From Wolfiporia cocos (Eukaryota > Basidiomycota > Agaricomycetes > Polyporales > Phaeolaceae), in assembly GCA_029448655.1 (NCBI GenBank), contig JACCLO010000002.1, positions 1,054,001-1,118,000 on the forward strand: a stretch of DNA of 64,000 nt, given 5' to 3'. The translations under genes and the position numbers were made by a program. This document shows positions 1 through 12,032 of this stretch, piece by piece; the first letter of the stretch is position 1, and each line of letters starts with the position of its first letter. The notes under the pieces were generated by a model. The model saw only the letters and a list, made by a program, of their open reading frames with translations, was not told the origin of the DNA and made no database searches.

Positions 1-1780
1 CTTGTACTCTCATCGAGCATTTCGCGCAGCATATGGAATAAGGCTTGTGTTGGCGATTCTGGGTGCAAGCGCCATGCAAGGTTCAATTAAAGTACGGATC
101 TTCCTGAATTTGTAGATGGTGCAACATCTCGCTGATTTCAGTTTTAGTGGTGGTAAGTTCCAAAAGCAGCTCAACATTCAGTTGTGGAATAAGAATGACG
201 GGTTCTGGTATAGGTGCCTGAGACATCGCTTGCACCATGTGCGTCCAAACGCATAAAACCATGCCATACAGAATCTCATACACTTACAGCGCTTTACGGA
301 TGATCCGGTCCATGATCCGTATGTTTTTTTCTATGGCTTGACTATTTGCTGCTGAGTGATTGTACTGTTAGCTATGCTGCTACAAGAGGGCTTCTTTGGT
401 CCCATATGGGATGGATCTTTTTCAAACGACAATATGTACGCATGGAGCTGCTTGATCGGGACGACCTCGACAATGACCCTGGTATGTTTACATCACATGA
501 GTTCTACTGTTTTTAAGCACATACACCCCTCCATAGTCGTACGAATGCAGCACAAGTACTACGGTGAGCTCTTTATTAAATTTCGTCGCATCGAGTATAT
601 TTGACAACGCGCCACAGTCCCACTTGCTCTGACATTCGGGATGATTATCCCACCGATTATTGGGACGCTATGGAATGATACCTGTGGTTCTCTGGTATGG
701 GGCACGCTTGTCGCCAGATTATTGAGTACGTTGTCCAGGCCATTGTGGAATCAGCCGTAGTTCACGCGATATTATCCATAGTATGGCATTCCACATTCCT
801 CGTAAACTCGTAAGATGAATATCTTACATTTGGAAGCTTAGCGCGACTCAACCAGCTGCGTATAGGCTGGCGCATTGGGACGGTCTACAGCCATACTCTG
901 ATGAGAACACATCGAAATCAAATCTGGTATGGATTCAGCGTTGAGCTGCGTAGATATCGACACTAATACTTACCCTTTAGCTACTCGCACTCCTGACGTG
1001 CGGTGAGGGAAACCACAACTTCGTACGTATTTCGTTGCATCATCACGAGCTAGAAAATCTTTTACGAACGGCCGCACTATCTGCATCTCATAGCATGTGA
1101 GTTCAGGATTGCTGAAACACATCTTTGCTTGACTCACACGATGCAGCATGCATTCCCACATGACTATCGCTCAGGACCCGATCCGCTCGACTGGGACCCG
1201 TCAAAATGGACCATCATCTTGCTGCACAAGCTCGGCCTTGCTTGGGGACTGAAGCGTGCACGAGGTCAAGACGTCGATGAAGCAGTAGCTTACATGCTGC
1301 AGAAGGAACGTGAACATCGCACGCCTCAATTGACAGAAGTGGCATCCGAAAAGGGCGAGGAGAATGTAGAACGAAGACAGTACGAGACCTGGTCATGGAC
1401 GCAATTGATGGACTACGTGCGCGATGGGAGCAGTCTCGGACGGTGTGTGGTGATTATCGACGGATGTGCATTCGATGTCACCGGATACCTCGGCGAACAT
1501 GTAAGTGGACCCCTTAACTGTCTCGCAATATCGGGGCATCTCACACGAAACTTCCGACAAGCCTGGAGGAGCAGCGCTTTTGTGCAAATATTCAATCCGA
1601 GCGAGGACAGAGAATGCGCGAACAAAGGAGGAAGATGGGGACTCGGTGACTCACTTGTGGAAACAGGCGCATTGGGCATTCCATGGTGGGCTGAATGTTC
1701 ACTCGCGCGCTGCAAAAAGGCGTTTGCAAGAATTGATGATAGCGCGGGTCGGGATGGGCGAAGTCGGTGATTACATTTAA
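1..1780 (+). CDS. OLE1: Delta-9 (stearoyl-CoA) fatty acid desaturase with C-terminal cytochrome b5 domain, 5' end outside window
   Basis: Membrane desaturase of the ER that puts the first double bond into palmitoyl- and stearoyl-CoA; the fused cytochrome b5 domain supplies electrons. The part inside the window assembles from 12 exons: 1-91, 148-152, 214-238, 290-318, 372-481, 537-563, 618-725, 782-809, 866-926, 981-1022, 1147-1500 and 1562-1780, and all phases agree. Visible motifs are the first histidine box (SHRAF), GSIKWW, the second box (LRHRLHH), SHMGWIFFKR, DRDDLDNDP, VNSLAHWDG, the third box (GEGNHNFHAFPHD), DWDPSKW, and in the b5 part HPGG and NVHSRAA as haem ligands. Two things are odd: a 5-base exon at 148-152, and a third box that reads HNFHA where Ole1 has HNFHH. 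The start codon lies left of the window. Confidence 0.93.
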
Positions 1781-1909
1781 CATCATATACGCTACGAGAT
1801 ACAGAACACGCGCACGCGAAAAGTATGTACACATTTACATCCAATAGACATGCCGTGCTTTCTACCGCGAGAGGCGGAGAAAAACCCGCTTGTGGTGAGT
1901 GATACATCA

Positions 1910-2690
1910 TCACTCTGATACGTTAAGCATTCTCTGAATGGTCGCAATAACGTTCTTATCCTGCATTGACACCCGCGTGCTCACGCGGATGGAATGGCGT
2001 AACTGTCCAATGAGGATTACATCTTTCATCCCCAGCATCTCCCCTTCCTCATAGTTCAGCGGCGCCTCGCGCGTGCACAAGTCGAAATACGCAGGCACGA
2101 GCCAGCTGGTGACATCGTAGCGTCGTGAGAGCAGTATCCGGTCGATGGGTGACGCAATCTGCGACAATCGGTCAATTGCAAGCTGTCGGTGGACAGGAAA
2201 AAGCCATTTGCTCGCGAGGGCGAGTACGGATGTCCATTCCTCGACGGTTACCAGATCGCCCTTAACAATGTCCCTGTGTGCGGTTCGCACGCCGCGCGTC
2301 AGCGTGGTGCGAACCTGCCACGCGCTGCGATGCCATCAAATGGTCGTGCTCACTGTGGGTAGAACAGAGATAACATTCGCGCAAAGTCTATTTTTCTCAC
2401 ACCCTCAAGTTTGATGGGGTGATCGTCGGAGAGCCCCTCGATTGAGTTCCCATTTCCGGGAGGTAAAGAAAACATGGTTGCAAACACGCTAGAGTGTCTT
2501 TTGAAGAAATGGCAGTGCACTTTGTATAGAGTGTCTTCTACCTATAGCATAGTCCCCATTCGTAATTGGTGAGACGCGCAGGTTCTGTTGAATATCTGTA
2601 TACATACCAGGAAGACTACGGAATGGTCGTCAATATACAAAGATTCATGCCGTTTGTACTCAGGGTTGCATGAACTGTCAGTCCTGAATC
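1910..2690 (-). CDS. BTB/POZ domain protein of the basidiomycete-expanded type
   Basis: Spliced gene read from three exons: about 2690-2608, 2541-2354 and 2273-1910. The N-terminal part holds the BTB fold (DDHSVVFLV, then LYKVHCHFFKRHSSVFATMF, then GLSDDHPIKLEGV). The last exon holds the helical C-terminal half seen in mushroom BTB proteins (EEWTSVLALASKW, PIDRILLSRRY, LGMKDVILIG). These proteins form dimers and are often adaptors for Cul3 ligases or transcription factors; the specific role here cannot be told. The first exon and its ATG are not resolved: the frame before CNPEYKRHE has no ATG before a stop, so a further short 5' exon is likely. The gene converges with the desaturase, whose stop is 130 bp away. 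Confidence 0.75.
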
Positions 2691-3048
2691 GCAAAGGTCA
2701 ACTATGCACATTGTACTACGTATAAGCTGCTGGCAAGTGAACGTACCCGTCCCTATCTGAGTCCGATATCATGTTATAGATTGGGATTGACGCGAACACT
2801 GCAATTACCAAGGCCGGTAGACGAACCAGACAGGATGTCCGCAGTGCACAGTGAACTCGGGCAAGTTGAACACACGGGAAGCCGTGGGCGCCTAGCGCGA
2901 AGTCGCGCTTATCACGTGATAGAACCGTTTATGGGTGGTCCCCGCCGACAGAGAACGACTGACGAAGACTGGGAGGTCGCCGTTCTCCCTACAACGCTAA
3001 GCTCACCGTGTAGTCTATCTCCCACCATTGGAATCGAACAGATACGCG
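2691..3048. other. Intergenic region, divergent promoter space
   Basis: About 360 bp between the BTB gene (leftward) and the bromodomain gene (rightward). It must hold the promoters of both, and probably the missing first exon of the BTB gene. I see no recognisable element. A short reading frame from 2781 is not conserved and overlaps the bromodomain gene start in another frame. Confidence 0.4.
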
Positions 3049-5533
3049 ATGTCGAAGAGGGAGGCAAGTCAAATCGCGGCGGCAGGCGTCGACATCGATG
3101 CACCGCGCGCCAAGCGTCGTAGAGAAGCCCCTGCTGCAGTAAACGGGACAAGTGCGCGTGAACAGCCAGAAACGGGCGACGCGAGCACGGCGGTCAAGGC
3201 GGATGGGCAGGATGGGGATGCTACCCGAGAGGATCGCGAGGCAGTCAAGGAGAAGGGATCGAAGCTATGGCAGACCGTGAAGGACGCGGTGAACAAGGAG
3301 TGCGTGACTACTGTAATTCCAAGTCCTCCATCGAGTTCATTCATTTCGACTCCGAACTTGGCCTTTTCCGACGCTTCAACCCACCTCACTCGTCTCGGCC
3401 TTCGCATGCATCACGACAATGGCAACGCTACAGAGGCAGGCCGCTCACCGCCGATTTTATGCGACTCCCGTCGAAACGACAGTACCCGGATTATTACCAG
3501 CTCATAAAACGCCCCATAGCCCTTGATGACATCAAAATACAGCTAGATGTGGGCGCATATGCCGCTTTTGAGGATGTTAAGGGTGACTTGGAGACCTGCT
3601 TCCGCAACGCAAAGCGGTACAATATCAAGGAAAGTCAGATCTGGAAAGATGCTAAGCATCTGCATGTGAGTATTCTGGTTTCCTTGGCGTTCAATTGGAT
3701 ATTTGCGTTCCTCGTCTGACACCATTTTAGAAATTGGTCATAAAGGAATATAGCAAGATGACCGGTACTGCTGAAGATCCTGCCGCAGACGCAGCGGAAG
3801 ATGGAGATGAACATGGCGGATTTGCCGCCGGTGGCTCAGACGACGAGGGGGGTAAGAAGAAGAAGCCTCCGAACATGACACGTCTCCTCAAGTCACGGTT
3901 GCAGAAAGTGGTCGAGAAGACGGATGAAGAGTACGCATGCTTGCCAATACTTTGTGTTCGTGCAATAACACGGTCCTGCACAGTGGTCGTGTGCTATCGA
4001 CCGAATTCATGGAATTGCCAAATCGCAAGCAATGGGCAATGTATTACAAGCTGATCAAGCGGCCGCAATGCCTGGAAAACATATTCGTAAGCTGCTTCCC
4101 TCATATTTGTCTGGTCCATGGCGCTCAACAGAGGCTTCAGAAACACCTGAAGCGCAAAGAGTATCACACTTCCCAGGACTTTGCGAACGATGTCGAGCTT
4201 GTTTTTGCGAATGCACTACAATTCAACCAAGATCACTCTCAGGTATGGGAAGACGCGACGACTTTGCGGGTTAGTGCTCAATAAATCAAGCTGCGTCAAC
4301 ACTCATATTCTGGCTTTCCAGGACTATTTCCGCCAAATCATGTCTGACCTACCACCACCTCATACAATTCCCGCCTACACATCCGGTGCAGAGGCTTCCA
4401 CCTCCACAAAGATCAAGCTCAAGGTCCCCGCCGCATCTATCAGCCATCCTCCTACTCAATCATCGCTGAATGCCACAGCTTCTCTGCCTGCCCAGCCGAC
4501 GCCTACACCAGCAGGCACGTTGCGCATACCCGCTCAGCACCCGCCCGCAGTGAATGGTACGACTTCAAAATTACCTTTACCAGAAGCGTCGAAATCCCCA
4601 TCTGCCACGCCGGCGGTCCCTCCCGCTCCGGCTACAACGGCCGCTCCCCCTGCTCAACCTGCAAAGACGACAGTGACCACTATCGCAGTGACACCCGCCG
4701 CCGTTACGCAGATCAAGCCTGCCCCTGTGACTCCCACGGCTAGTACCAGCACGTTACAGCCTGCTAACTATGCACAGGTATATAACCCGTACGCACAACA
4801 CTACCCCAATGCTATCTATCAGGGTCAACCTCCTGGACCTAACGCTGCCGTGTCGACGATGCCCATCGCGACGGCGCCCAGCACCGCGACGCCAGCGCCA
4901 TCAGCAACTGTTGTGTCAACTGCGCAGCAGGTCCAGACGCCTGCTACGCAGGCGCAGAGCCACCGACAGCTGAAGAATGTCACGTTCGTGACAAAGCCAC
5001 TTGGGCGTAGACTGGTGCTCGACCACCGGGAGGGTGTCAGGGTATGGGCCTTACGCCTTAGCGGAGAGAGTGGTGTCCGTGTTAGCGGCGTGACGTTCTC
5101 GAGCACGGGAGAGGAAGAAGACGAAAGCGGAGACGAGGAGGGGAAAGATAGGGAAGCGCTGAAGGAGGAAAAGGAGAAGTTTGAAAAGGAGCAGAACACG
5201 AATGAGCAGACACAAGGAGAGGAGCCGAAGGTCAAGCGTGGAAAGGGCCGGCCGCGCAAGAGGCCCAAGATGGAAGAGGGCTTGAAAGAACTGAAGGAGG
5301 TGCAAGAGAAGGAGGCAAAGGTGCGAATGAAGGGCAAGGCGCCTATCAAAGCAGTGCCGCCACCATTGGAGGTTGTGGTCAAGCTGAATGGCGTGCAAGT
5401 CCCAAACCCAGTCAAGACATCAGAGGGCGAGGAATGGGATGTCGAGGTACCAGTGGGGGCAAGTTCCATCGAGGTAGGGGAGAGAAGCGGCGTGACTTGG
5501 CGGGTGTATGTGGACAGACCAAGTGCGTACTGA
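3049..5533 (+). CDS. RSC4: Tandem-bromodomain chromatin protein, Rsc4-like subunit of an RSC/SWI-SNF remodeller
   Basis: Six exons: 3049-3299, 3434-3665, 3731-3930, 3984-4086, 4141-4269 and 4322-5533. Bromodomain 1 runs from GRPLTADFM to about KLVIKEY, with the acetyl-lysine asparagine in RYNIKES. Bromodomain 2 runs from GRVLSTEFM to DYFRQIM, with the asparagine in LQFNQDH and the loop signature WAMYYKLIKRP. A long Pro/Ala/Thr-rich linker follows, then a conserved-looking block (KNVTFVTKPLGRRLVLDH), an acidic coiled segment, an AT-hook-like stretch (KRGKGRPRKRPK) and a short beta-rich C-terminus. In yeast, paired bromodomains of this layout read acetylated H3 in RSC. An in-frame ATG at 3028 is an alternative start; 3049 begins the lysine/arginine-rich tail. 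The Rsc4 assignment, rather than Rsc1/2, rests on domain order. Confidence 0.85.
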
Positions 5534-5774
5534 TACCTTCTCGTTTGCGCATTATGGATAGATATCTCGCCGCTGTATCATGTGTATGGACCATTTGTCG
5601 ACGTGTTGCATACCAGTCCTTATCATAATATTGAGTATCAATGTGTAGTATAGTATGCTGATATCCTTTGGAACACATCGTCCGAGAAGTCCTCGTTCCA
5701 ACGAGAGATTCACGCAGCCACAATGAAAATCCAACACGAATCCTAATCGAGTCCTACCATAATGTGGACTAGAA

Positions 5775-7786
5775 TCACTGTTTCCTAGCGGCCCGCCAGC
5801 TACCCACTCTTTGAGCGAGAGGCACCGCGTCTTCAGGGTCGTCTTCTGTCTCACCTTCACTGGGTGGCTCCGGCATGTATAGCTGGTACCGCCCGGGCTC
5901 GTGCGTACGTCCTTCGATGAAGCCGCGCAACATCGCCTCCCGGTCTATCGGCCTAACCTCGTAGCCCTCCGAGCCTCTACGCACCCGCGGACCGCCCTTT
6001 CCTCCATACTCATCCGATGACGACTCGGCCTCCGAGTCGGAAGACGGCGAATACGGCTGTGCTTGCGACTCGTGATAGTCGGGATGGTACGGCGGCAATG
6101 ATGAGAGTGGGCCCTTGTTTTGAGGTGAGCGACGTCGTGCGTTGGAGGGCGTGAGATGCGGGTTGAGGCCGTTTTGGTACGTCCATGGGCTGTCCGGCAG
6201 CTTAAATTCGTGGTTGGGGTCGGGCTCACCGAGCGGATCGGGCTTCGTGGGGTCCTGCGGAGGCCAGAACTCCGCGCTTGGGTCTGTGAGCATGGTCAGT
6301 ATACGATCTTCACGCCATGTGACCCAGAAAACATGGACAATGCGACATGAGTGCCTGCAAGACTGCGTAGGTTGAGTGAAAGGCATGAGCGCTTACATGA
6401 AGATGACATGCACAGAGGTCGCACACCTGAGGCATCCGAGCCCTCTGCTGCTTCAGACCTCCTCTCCAAAAGTATATCGTCCCTTGACCGGATTCCAACG
6501 TTCCCGCTGACTCAGTTCAATCCACTTACCGTCTCCAACGGCAAGCTGATATTTCAGACCAGTTCCAGGTGGAACGGTCGGCCAGCACCACAGAAGCGGG
6601 TTATCTCCGAGTACGGAACAGATATTGCGCTTGATACCAAGATTCTGCGAGGCTTCTCAGCAGCAGCTCAATCAGATCCACCGTGATACGTACGTAAGGA
6701 AACTTAATCTAGAGAACGACTTGATAAATGACAATTCTGCGCAGATCGCAAACAAGCAAACCTCATGTATCTTGCCGTGCCTGACAAGAGTGGCGACTTT
6801 GTCCTTTTCCCAGCCTTCTATCGTCGTTGCATTACCCGACAGGCAGTAGAAATGATACAAGCTAATATCCACGTACGTCGGTGAGCATATATCAAGTAAT
6901 GGATCGATGTCGTACCTGAATCCGCCAACCGCAAGCAAGACGGGGATGCAAGTCGCGAAATTGAGGATTATGAAGATAAGCTCTGTCCCCGGAAGATTTT
7001 CCTGACTCAAACATGAGCAACTACCGCAGTCAGGCCCGAGAACTTTAGAAGTACCCAGTACTGTGTGGCATTGTAGACTCGCCGAGCAACCATCGCAAAG
7101 TGATACGAGCAAGCAACATCAACGTAGAACAGAAAGCGAATAAAATGACCATAATTGAAGTGACCGACGCAGTTATTCACCCATGGACAATGGTGGTCTA
7201 TGGGCAGCGGGATTTAGAGGTGTGTGCGGATGCCTTGCGAAGACTCATACCCATGCGTAGAACACATCTATATTAAGGTACGACAACAATGTAAGATCTG
7301 ACGTTCAACTGTACTGCTATAATGAACGCACCGTTTGCATTGCTTGCAATGGTGCGCTCGAGGCGGTTTATATCCTTCGCATGTCCGGCAGTATCTCGGT
7401 CCTCGCGTGATCTTCTTGACTTCATACCCATCGCTGTCCTGTATGTCGGGTTGCTGACGACGAATCTGAGGTGATGCAACGCAATCCTCGAGTCGATCAG
7501 TACACACCCATCCGCTAGGCACTCTACCAGGATCGGTCATAGCACACAGGTAGTAGTTCCACAATAGCATCCCAACGAACACACTATGCATCCCATCATT
7601 CTTAGCGATGACTGTGGTCGTGATGCATCATCACACCCACTTGAATGGTACCAGCAGGGTGAGCAGTTCGACAGACACTTCGCGGCCATACCAGGGCCAT
7701 ATTATGAAGATCTGAGCCGAATACGCGATGAAGAATATCAGCAAGAGAGTGAAGCCGACAAACAAGCGACCGGTCAAGCGACCCAT
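5775..7786 (-). CDS. PFA4: Palmitoyltransferase PFA4 (DHHC family)
   Basis: ER protein S-acyltransferase; in yeast Pfa4 palmitoylates the chitin synthase Chs3. Ten exons give about 446 residues: 7786-7641, 7583-7508, 7465-7332, 7267-7251, 7197-7055, 7001-6916, 6861-6762, 6708-6694, 6644-6530 and 6283-5775. Two N-terminal membrane helices ([23 protein letters not shown]) come first, then DPGRVPSGW, the zinc-binding part ([22 protein letters not shown]), the catalytic [13 protein letters not shown], two more helices, [22 protein letters not shown] and DNPLLWCWP. The tail is acidic and proline-rich. Exons 4 (17 nt) and 8 (15 nt) are microexons; exon 4 codes for CVLRM just before DHHC. The gene diverges from its right neighbour across 186 bp. 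Confidence 0.93.
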
Positions 7787-7972
7787 CCGGCAGAGCAAAG
7801 CAGAGTGAACGTGACGGAGGAAGCAGAGTGTGTTGCACAGGCTGAGCAAGATGGCGTTCCGAGCGATGCTGTTTCGAGCTGCAGACGCCAAGCCTTAGAC
7901 CCTCCTCCCGATCATCAACGCAGCTTGTGCAGCCCTCTCTGTTCACAGCTGTAGAGACTGCACGACGACTTC

Positions 7973-9060
7973 ATGCTGTCTCGGGCCTCACCAGCACTTT
8001 GCGCTCTGCGAGGGGCTGCTGCACGCCATGGCTTGTCTGCCATCCGCTTGAACTCATCTCAAGCACCAGAAGGTGCTGCAAACCCTGAGGGCGCTGCCCC
8101 CGCCCCCAAACGGTCGATCCCGAAGGCTGACATCTATGGGGATATTCACATCCGTACGTCCTGATTCATATGGTCCAAACAGTTGTCTCAAATATCCTGC
8201 CGCTGTTTCTCTCAGCTACAAAGCAGGGTCGCTCAGACTTCAATTTTGTCAGCTTTCTCGGAGACGATGAATTCGATTTGAGTGCCCGACTTCAAAGTCG
8301 CCAGCCCTCCAGCTCGCCCAGCTGGCGGCCGTCTCCTCCAGCCGGGCAAGAAGCTGGTGCACAGCCACCTCGTCCGCAAAACCGACGCGCCGAGAATGGC
8401 GAGGCTAGTCGCATAAACGGGCGAGACACCAATAGGCAGTCAGATCAAGACAGGCCGTTCCGGAGACGGGACTCACAGGATGGTTACGGCTCTCGCCAGC
8501 GCGCGAGTGAGCTTCGCATACCCAGCGTGATACAAGGGCGCAACCGTCTGATCCATCCAATTCGCGAACATTCGAAAAATCGACCCGTACCCGCACATAT
8601 CCAACAGACTAGCAAGGCTGAGGGAGCTAGGGAAGCAAAGGCGGATGAGGTGCAGGCGGAAACAGAAGTGAAGGCAGAAACCTCCTCGAAGCATGCTAAG
8701 AAAGTGCAGGCTACTCAGGAGGCGCAGGTGCAGTCATCAACGTCGTCAATGGCGATCCAAACCACAGACCTCGGCAAGCTGTTCGGGCCCGCTGATGCTG
8801 CTCGAAGCATTACTACTCCAACTACGCGTACCTCAGCGTCGGCGCGGCGCATCCAGCGCGCACTCGAGCGCCGCGCCGGCGACTATTCGCGCTACCTTGA
8901 CCCTTCGCTTGGCACGACCTTCCCCGAACAACTCGGCCCTCTTGGAACAGCGAAACTCTGTATTGGGCGGAGGAGGGACGCGGGCCTGAGGCAGCGCCGC
9001 AACGTGCTTGGCATCGTCCAGCATTTGGTGGTTCAAAAGGTGGCCGACCCACAAATCTAG
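7973..9060 (+). CDS. Predicted mitochondrial protein of unknown function
   Basis: Two exons (7973-8153, 8216-9060) give a 341-residue frame. The N-terminus (MLSRASPALCALRGAAARHG) is rich in Arg, Ala and Ser with no acidic residue, as in a mitochondrial presequence. A low-complexity middle rich in Gln, Arg, Ser and Glu follows. The C-terminal end is more ordered (SARRIQRALERRAGDYSRYL, then LGPLGTAKLCIG and LRQRRNVLGIVQHLV). This layout recalls fungus-specific mitoribosomal or mitochondrial assembly proteins, but I recognise no family. It is convergent with the Sas4-like gene, with stops 205 bp apart. Confidence 0.6.
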
Positions 9061-9264
9061 ACCGAAGCGGCTGCGCGATAGTGGCAAGCAGTATCACATC
9101 ATGGCTAGCTGCATACATACTCTATACATACGGGTATGTTAAAACGTAACGTGCTGGGCGGCCCTGTCGAGTGCAAAGTACAGAATAGGGCGAGGAAAGG
9201 GAACCACTATGCATTAAGTATATGGGATTGCAATCGGGAAATGCATGAAGGCTCGCTTCATCGC

Positions 9265-11329
9265 CTACTCCAGTGTCTCGATACGGACAACGTCCTGAGA
9301 ATCGCTATCCAGCAACTGATCTCTATCTGACGGCGTCATAGACTCGCTCTTGACGGAATGGCGGGGGCCCTTACCACCCGTATACGCACCGTTCAATCCA
9401 GTCCCGAGGCGCATCCCAGGTGTCCGCGTACACGGGATCTCGTCGCTGCCATCGCTCGTATCATCCGATATAGGTGCATGCACCCACTCAGGGATTTCGA
9501 AGTCGCGCAGCTCCTCAATCTCGGGCGGGACTCGCGTACCGAACGCAGTGACGTGCCGCTGGGTCTTGCGCACGTTCGGTGCCGCGGAGTTGCGCAGGGC
9601 AGCCACACGCAACACGCAGGTTGTCTGCTCCGTCTTTCCCGATGCGCCCGCATGGGATGCATGCAGCGGCACCGCGGGAGAAGGCTGGTGCTGTCCGGGC
9701 ACAGGCACTGAACTTCCCGCTTTCGAGTTCTTTCCGACGCTCATCTTGAAACCAGCTGCGGCTGATGCGGAACTGTCAGTCCGAGGGCGCTTCTTTGGTG
9801 GCTGCTTCCCCGGCGGTGCACTGGCGGGTTCCGCGGACGGATGCATATGTTTTGGGAGGAATCTCCCGCTCGCCCCGCGCACGCGCACCGGACCTGACGA
9901 CGCAGCCACGATGGTGATGTTTTTGACAACATGCACGTCCGGCTTTGCACTGCTCATGGCTGCAGACTTGTTCATGTAGGGGGAAAGAGTCGTTTGTGTT
10001 TTCTTCTTTGAGACAGTATGTTTCGGTGGCGAGCTTTGCGGTTGGACAGATGTCCGTGGGGTTAGTTTGATTTTCAGCTTCAGCCCCTTCGATCGTTCTC
10101 GCTCTCGCTCCTCGAAGTCAACCTCGGATTCGCCATCTTCGTCGTGATATGATGCCGTCCGCGGGCGTTCCTTCACTGGCCGTATCTGTTCGTCATCTGA
10201 TGCATCCAGCTCGTCTATCTCTTCTTCTTCCTCCTCGCCCGACGACGCTGATCGCGTTGTCGATTGTGTGACCATACTAATGCGATCCTGTCGAGAGATC
10301 TTCTTCTCCAGCCACCTTCTGTCTGGAGGAAGAAGGGTTCGATAGCGTTCCTCCAAGCCCAGCGCAATATCAAGCATGATTTTTCTCCGTCGCTCTCCTT
10401 CAATGTACGCAGCGGTCCCATACGCATGCGATGCGGGGGCCTCCGCGAGCGCAGGGGCCTCCTCAGATGGTCCCTCAGGGGATGCATCTGGGGGCTCGGG
10501 GAAGTCGGATGCCGGTAGTGCGAGGAATGCGGATGTGTCCATGGCGCGCAACTGATCGATGCGCTCCTTGAGCTTGTACTGCTCATGCTTTAGTTTCTCC
10601 TTCTCGCGCAAGCGCTGCCGCTTCTCAAACGTCTCGTATTTCCTGTGGCGTTTCTCGTACGCGGCGTCGGACGTGTCCGCGGACCCCTGTACAGAGAACA
10701 TAGCATTGATTGATAGGAAAAGTGGTGTAAGTACATGACATGAGGTAAAAGGAACACTACGAACGTCTTCTGCCCCTCTTGGTCTGAACCGACCTCCTAC
10801 AATAGCATCCTCGTCGATCTGTTCGAATTCGGGTGTCTGGATGATCTGCTGTTCCCTATACGCCCTCTGCACCTCGGGCCGATCAAAATACCGCCCATAA
10901 GCCTGGCTGTTAATCTCGACTTCAAATGAGGCCGAATCTGAGGTCGAGGAGACGAGGGCTGTGTTCGTAGTAAGGAGGAACTTGGTGGCCGCAGGTATCA
11001 ATGGCTCGCTTTCCACTGCAGGACCTCAGCGACGTGGCTGTGGGTGTCAAGTAACACAAGGACGCACGTCTTCGCCTCATTGTCTCCAGTATCATATTGT
11101 CGGTGTCGGTGCTGCCGACACCGGGTCCTCCTCTGCGCGAGCGCGTCGGTAAGACGCGCTTCTGGCGAACCTGGACGCCGGCCTTCGGCGGCGAGCCATT
11201 GACTGGTACGGAGGATTGCATCGGCGGTTCTGGCGCGCTAGATAAGCGGTGGGCGGATGTAGAAGCAGTAGAATTGTTTTGTTCCCCTAATGTCCGCGCG
11301 GGGGTCGATGCGTGCGCAGATCGAGGCAT
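9265..11329 (-). CDS. Nuclear protein with a Sas4-like basic coiled region (putative acetyltransferase-complex subunit)
   Basis: Three exons (11329-11068, 11015-10765, 10686-9265) give about 644 residues. The region from LESEPLIPAATKFLLTTN into AAYEKRHRKYETFEKRQRLR and KEKLKHEQYKLKERIDQLRAM resembles the charged helical Sas4 domain, which scaffolds the yeast SAS histone acetyltransferase. The rest is disordered, with Glu-rich runs and basic Lys/Arg patches, as in a chromatin scaffold. The start at 11329 (MPRSAHAS) was chosen because upstream sequence in the same frame is hydrophobic and cysteine-rich, unlike the gene. The donor of intron 2 (GTTCGT) is weak. The family call is by pattern memory only. 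Confidence 0.55.
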
Positions 11330-12032
11330 TCTTGCGGCTGAACACGCTAAACAGCAGAGAGCACACGACAAGGAGTATTTAAGCGAAACAAACGCGTGTT
11401 CTGGGAAGCAGGAGAGCAGGAATTGTCGTGGCTGCTCTGCTACTGACCGCCGCCCCAATTCAACTCGGCTATCAAATATGCGGGCGCTATGGCCGTTGTA
11501 ATCCTATTTAGGAATCCATGGATAGCGCCGCATTCCTTTTTCATCACTCAACGCCAGCCACTAGCGGCGTGGGAACACATCGTGCGTCCTCCGGGTCTCG
11601 GAGCGTCGATTGTGGTTACGCTTTGCCGACTGAATTGAGGCAGATGTAAGTAGCGCATATTGGTGATCGATTTGTGCAGACAAAATCACACCCGCGTGTA
11701 GCTTAGCGATTGCAAGATTCGTCATGACTGTGTTATGGATTAATCGAGCTAGCTAGTGGCCATCGTCCGCTTCAGATATACATGGATACTAAGTGAACGG
11801 AGTATTGCGGGATCCTATACGTGGCAGATAGATTCGACCATATAAAGACCAACGTGACGGTACTGCTTACTAGCCTTCACTAATCACTCATACGCGCCGC
11901 GATTTTTCAAAGTCTCGCGCAGACAACGGTCTCACGATCGACCATTATTGTCGAGCATTGTTCATATTACTTGCGAACAGCTTTACATCATGAAAGTATT
12001 CGATAGACAATAAAAATAGGCATTTAGAGATT
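11330..12032. other. Intergenic region
   Basis: About 700 bp upstream of the Sas4-like gene and downstream of NAF1. The nearer part should hold the Sas4-like promoter. I see no coding exon, repeat or RNA gene. Confidence 0.5.

Noticed and set aside
1413..1913. 166-codon minus-strand frame
   Set aside because: Opposite strand of the well-supported desaturase cytochrome b5 exons.
4825..5469. 214-codon minus-strand frame
   Set aside because: Shadow of the acidic and Lys-rich C-terminal region of the Rsc4-like gene; Ser/Phe-rich with no domain.
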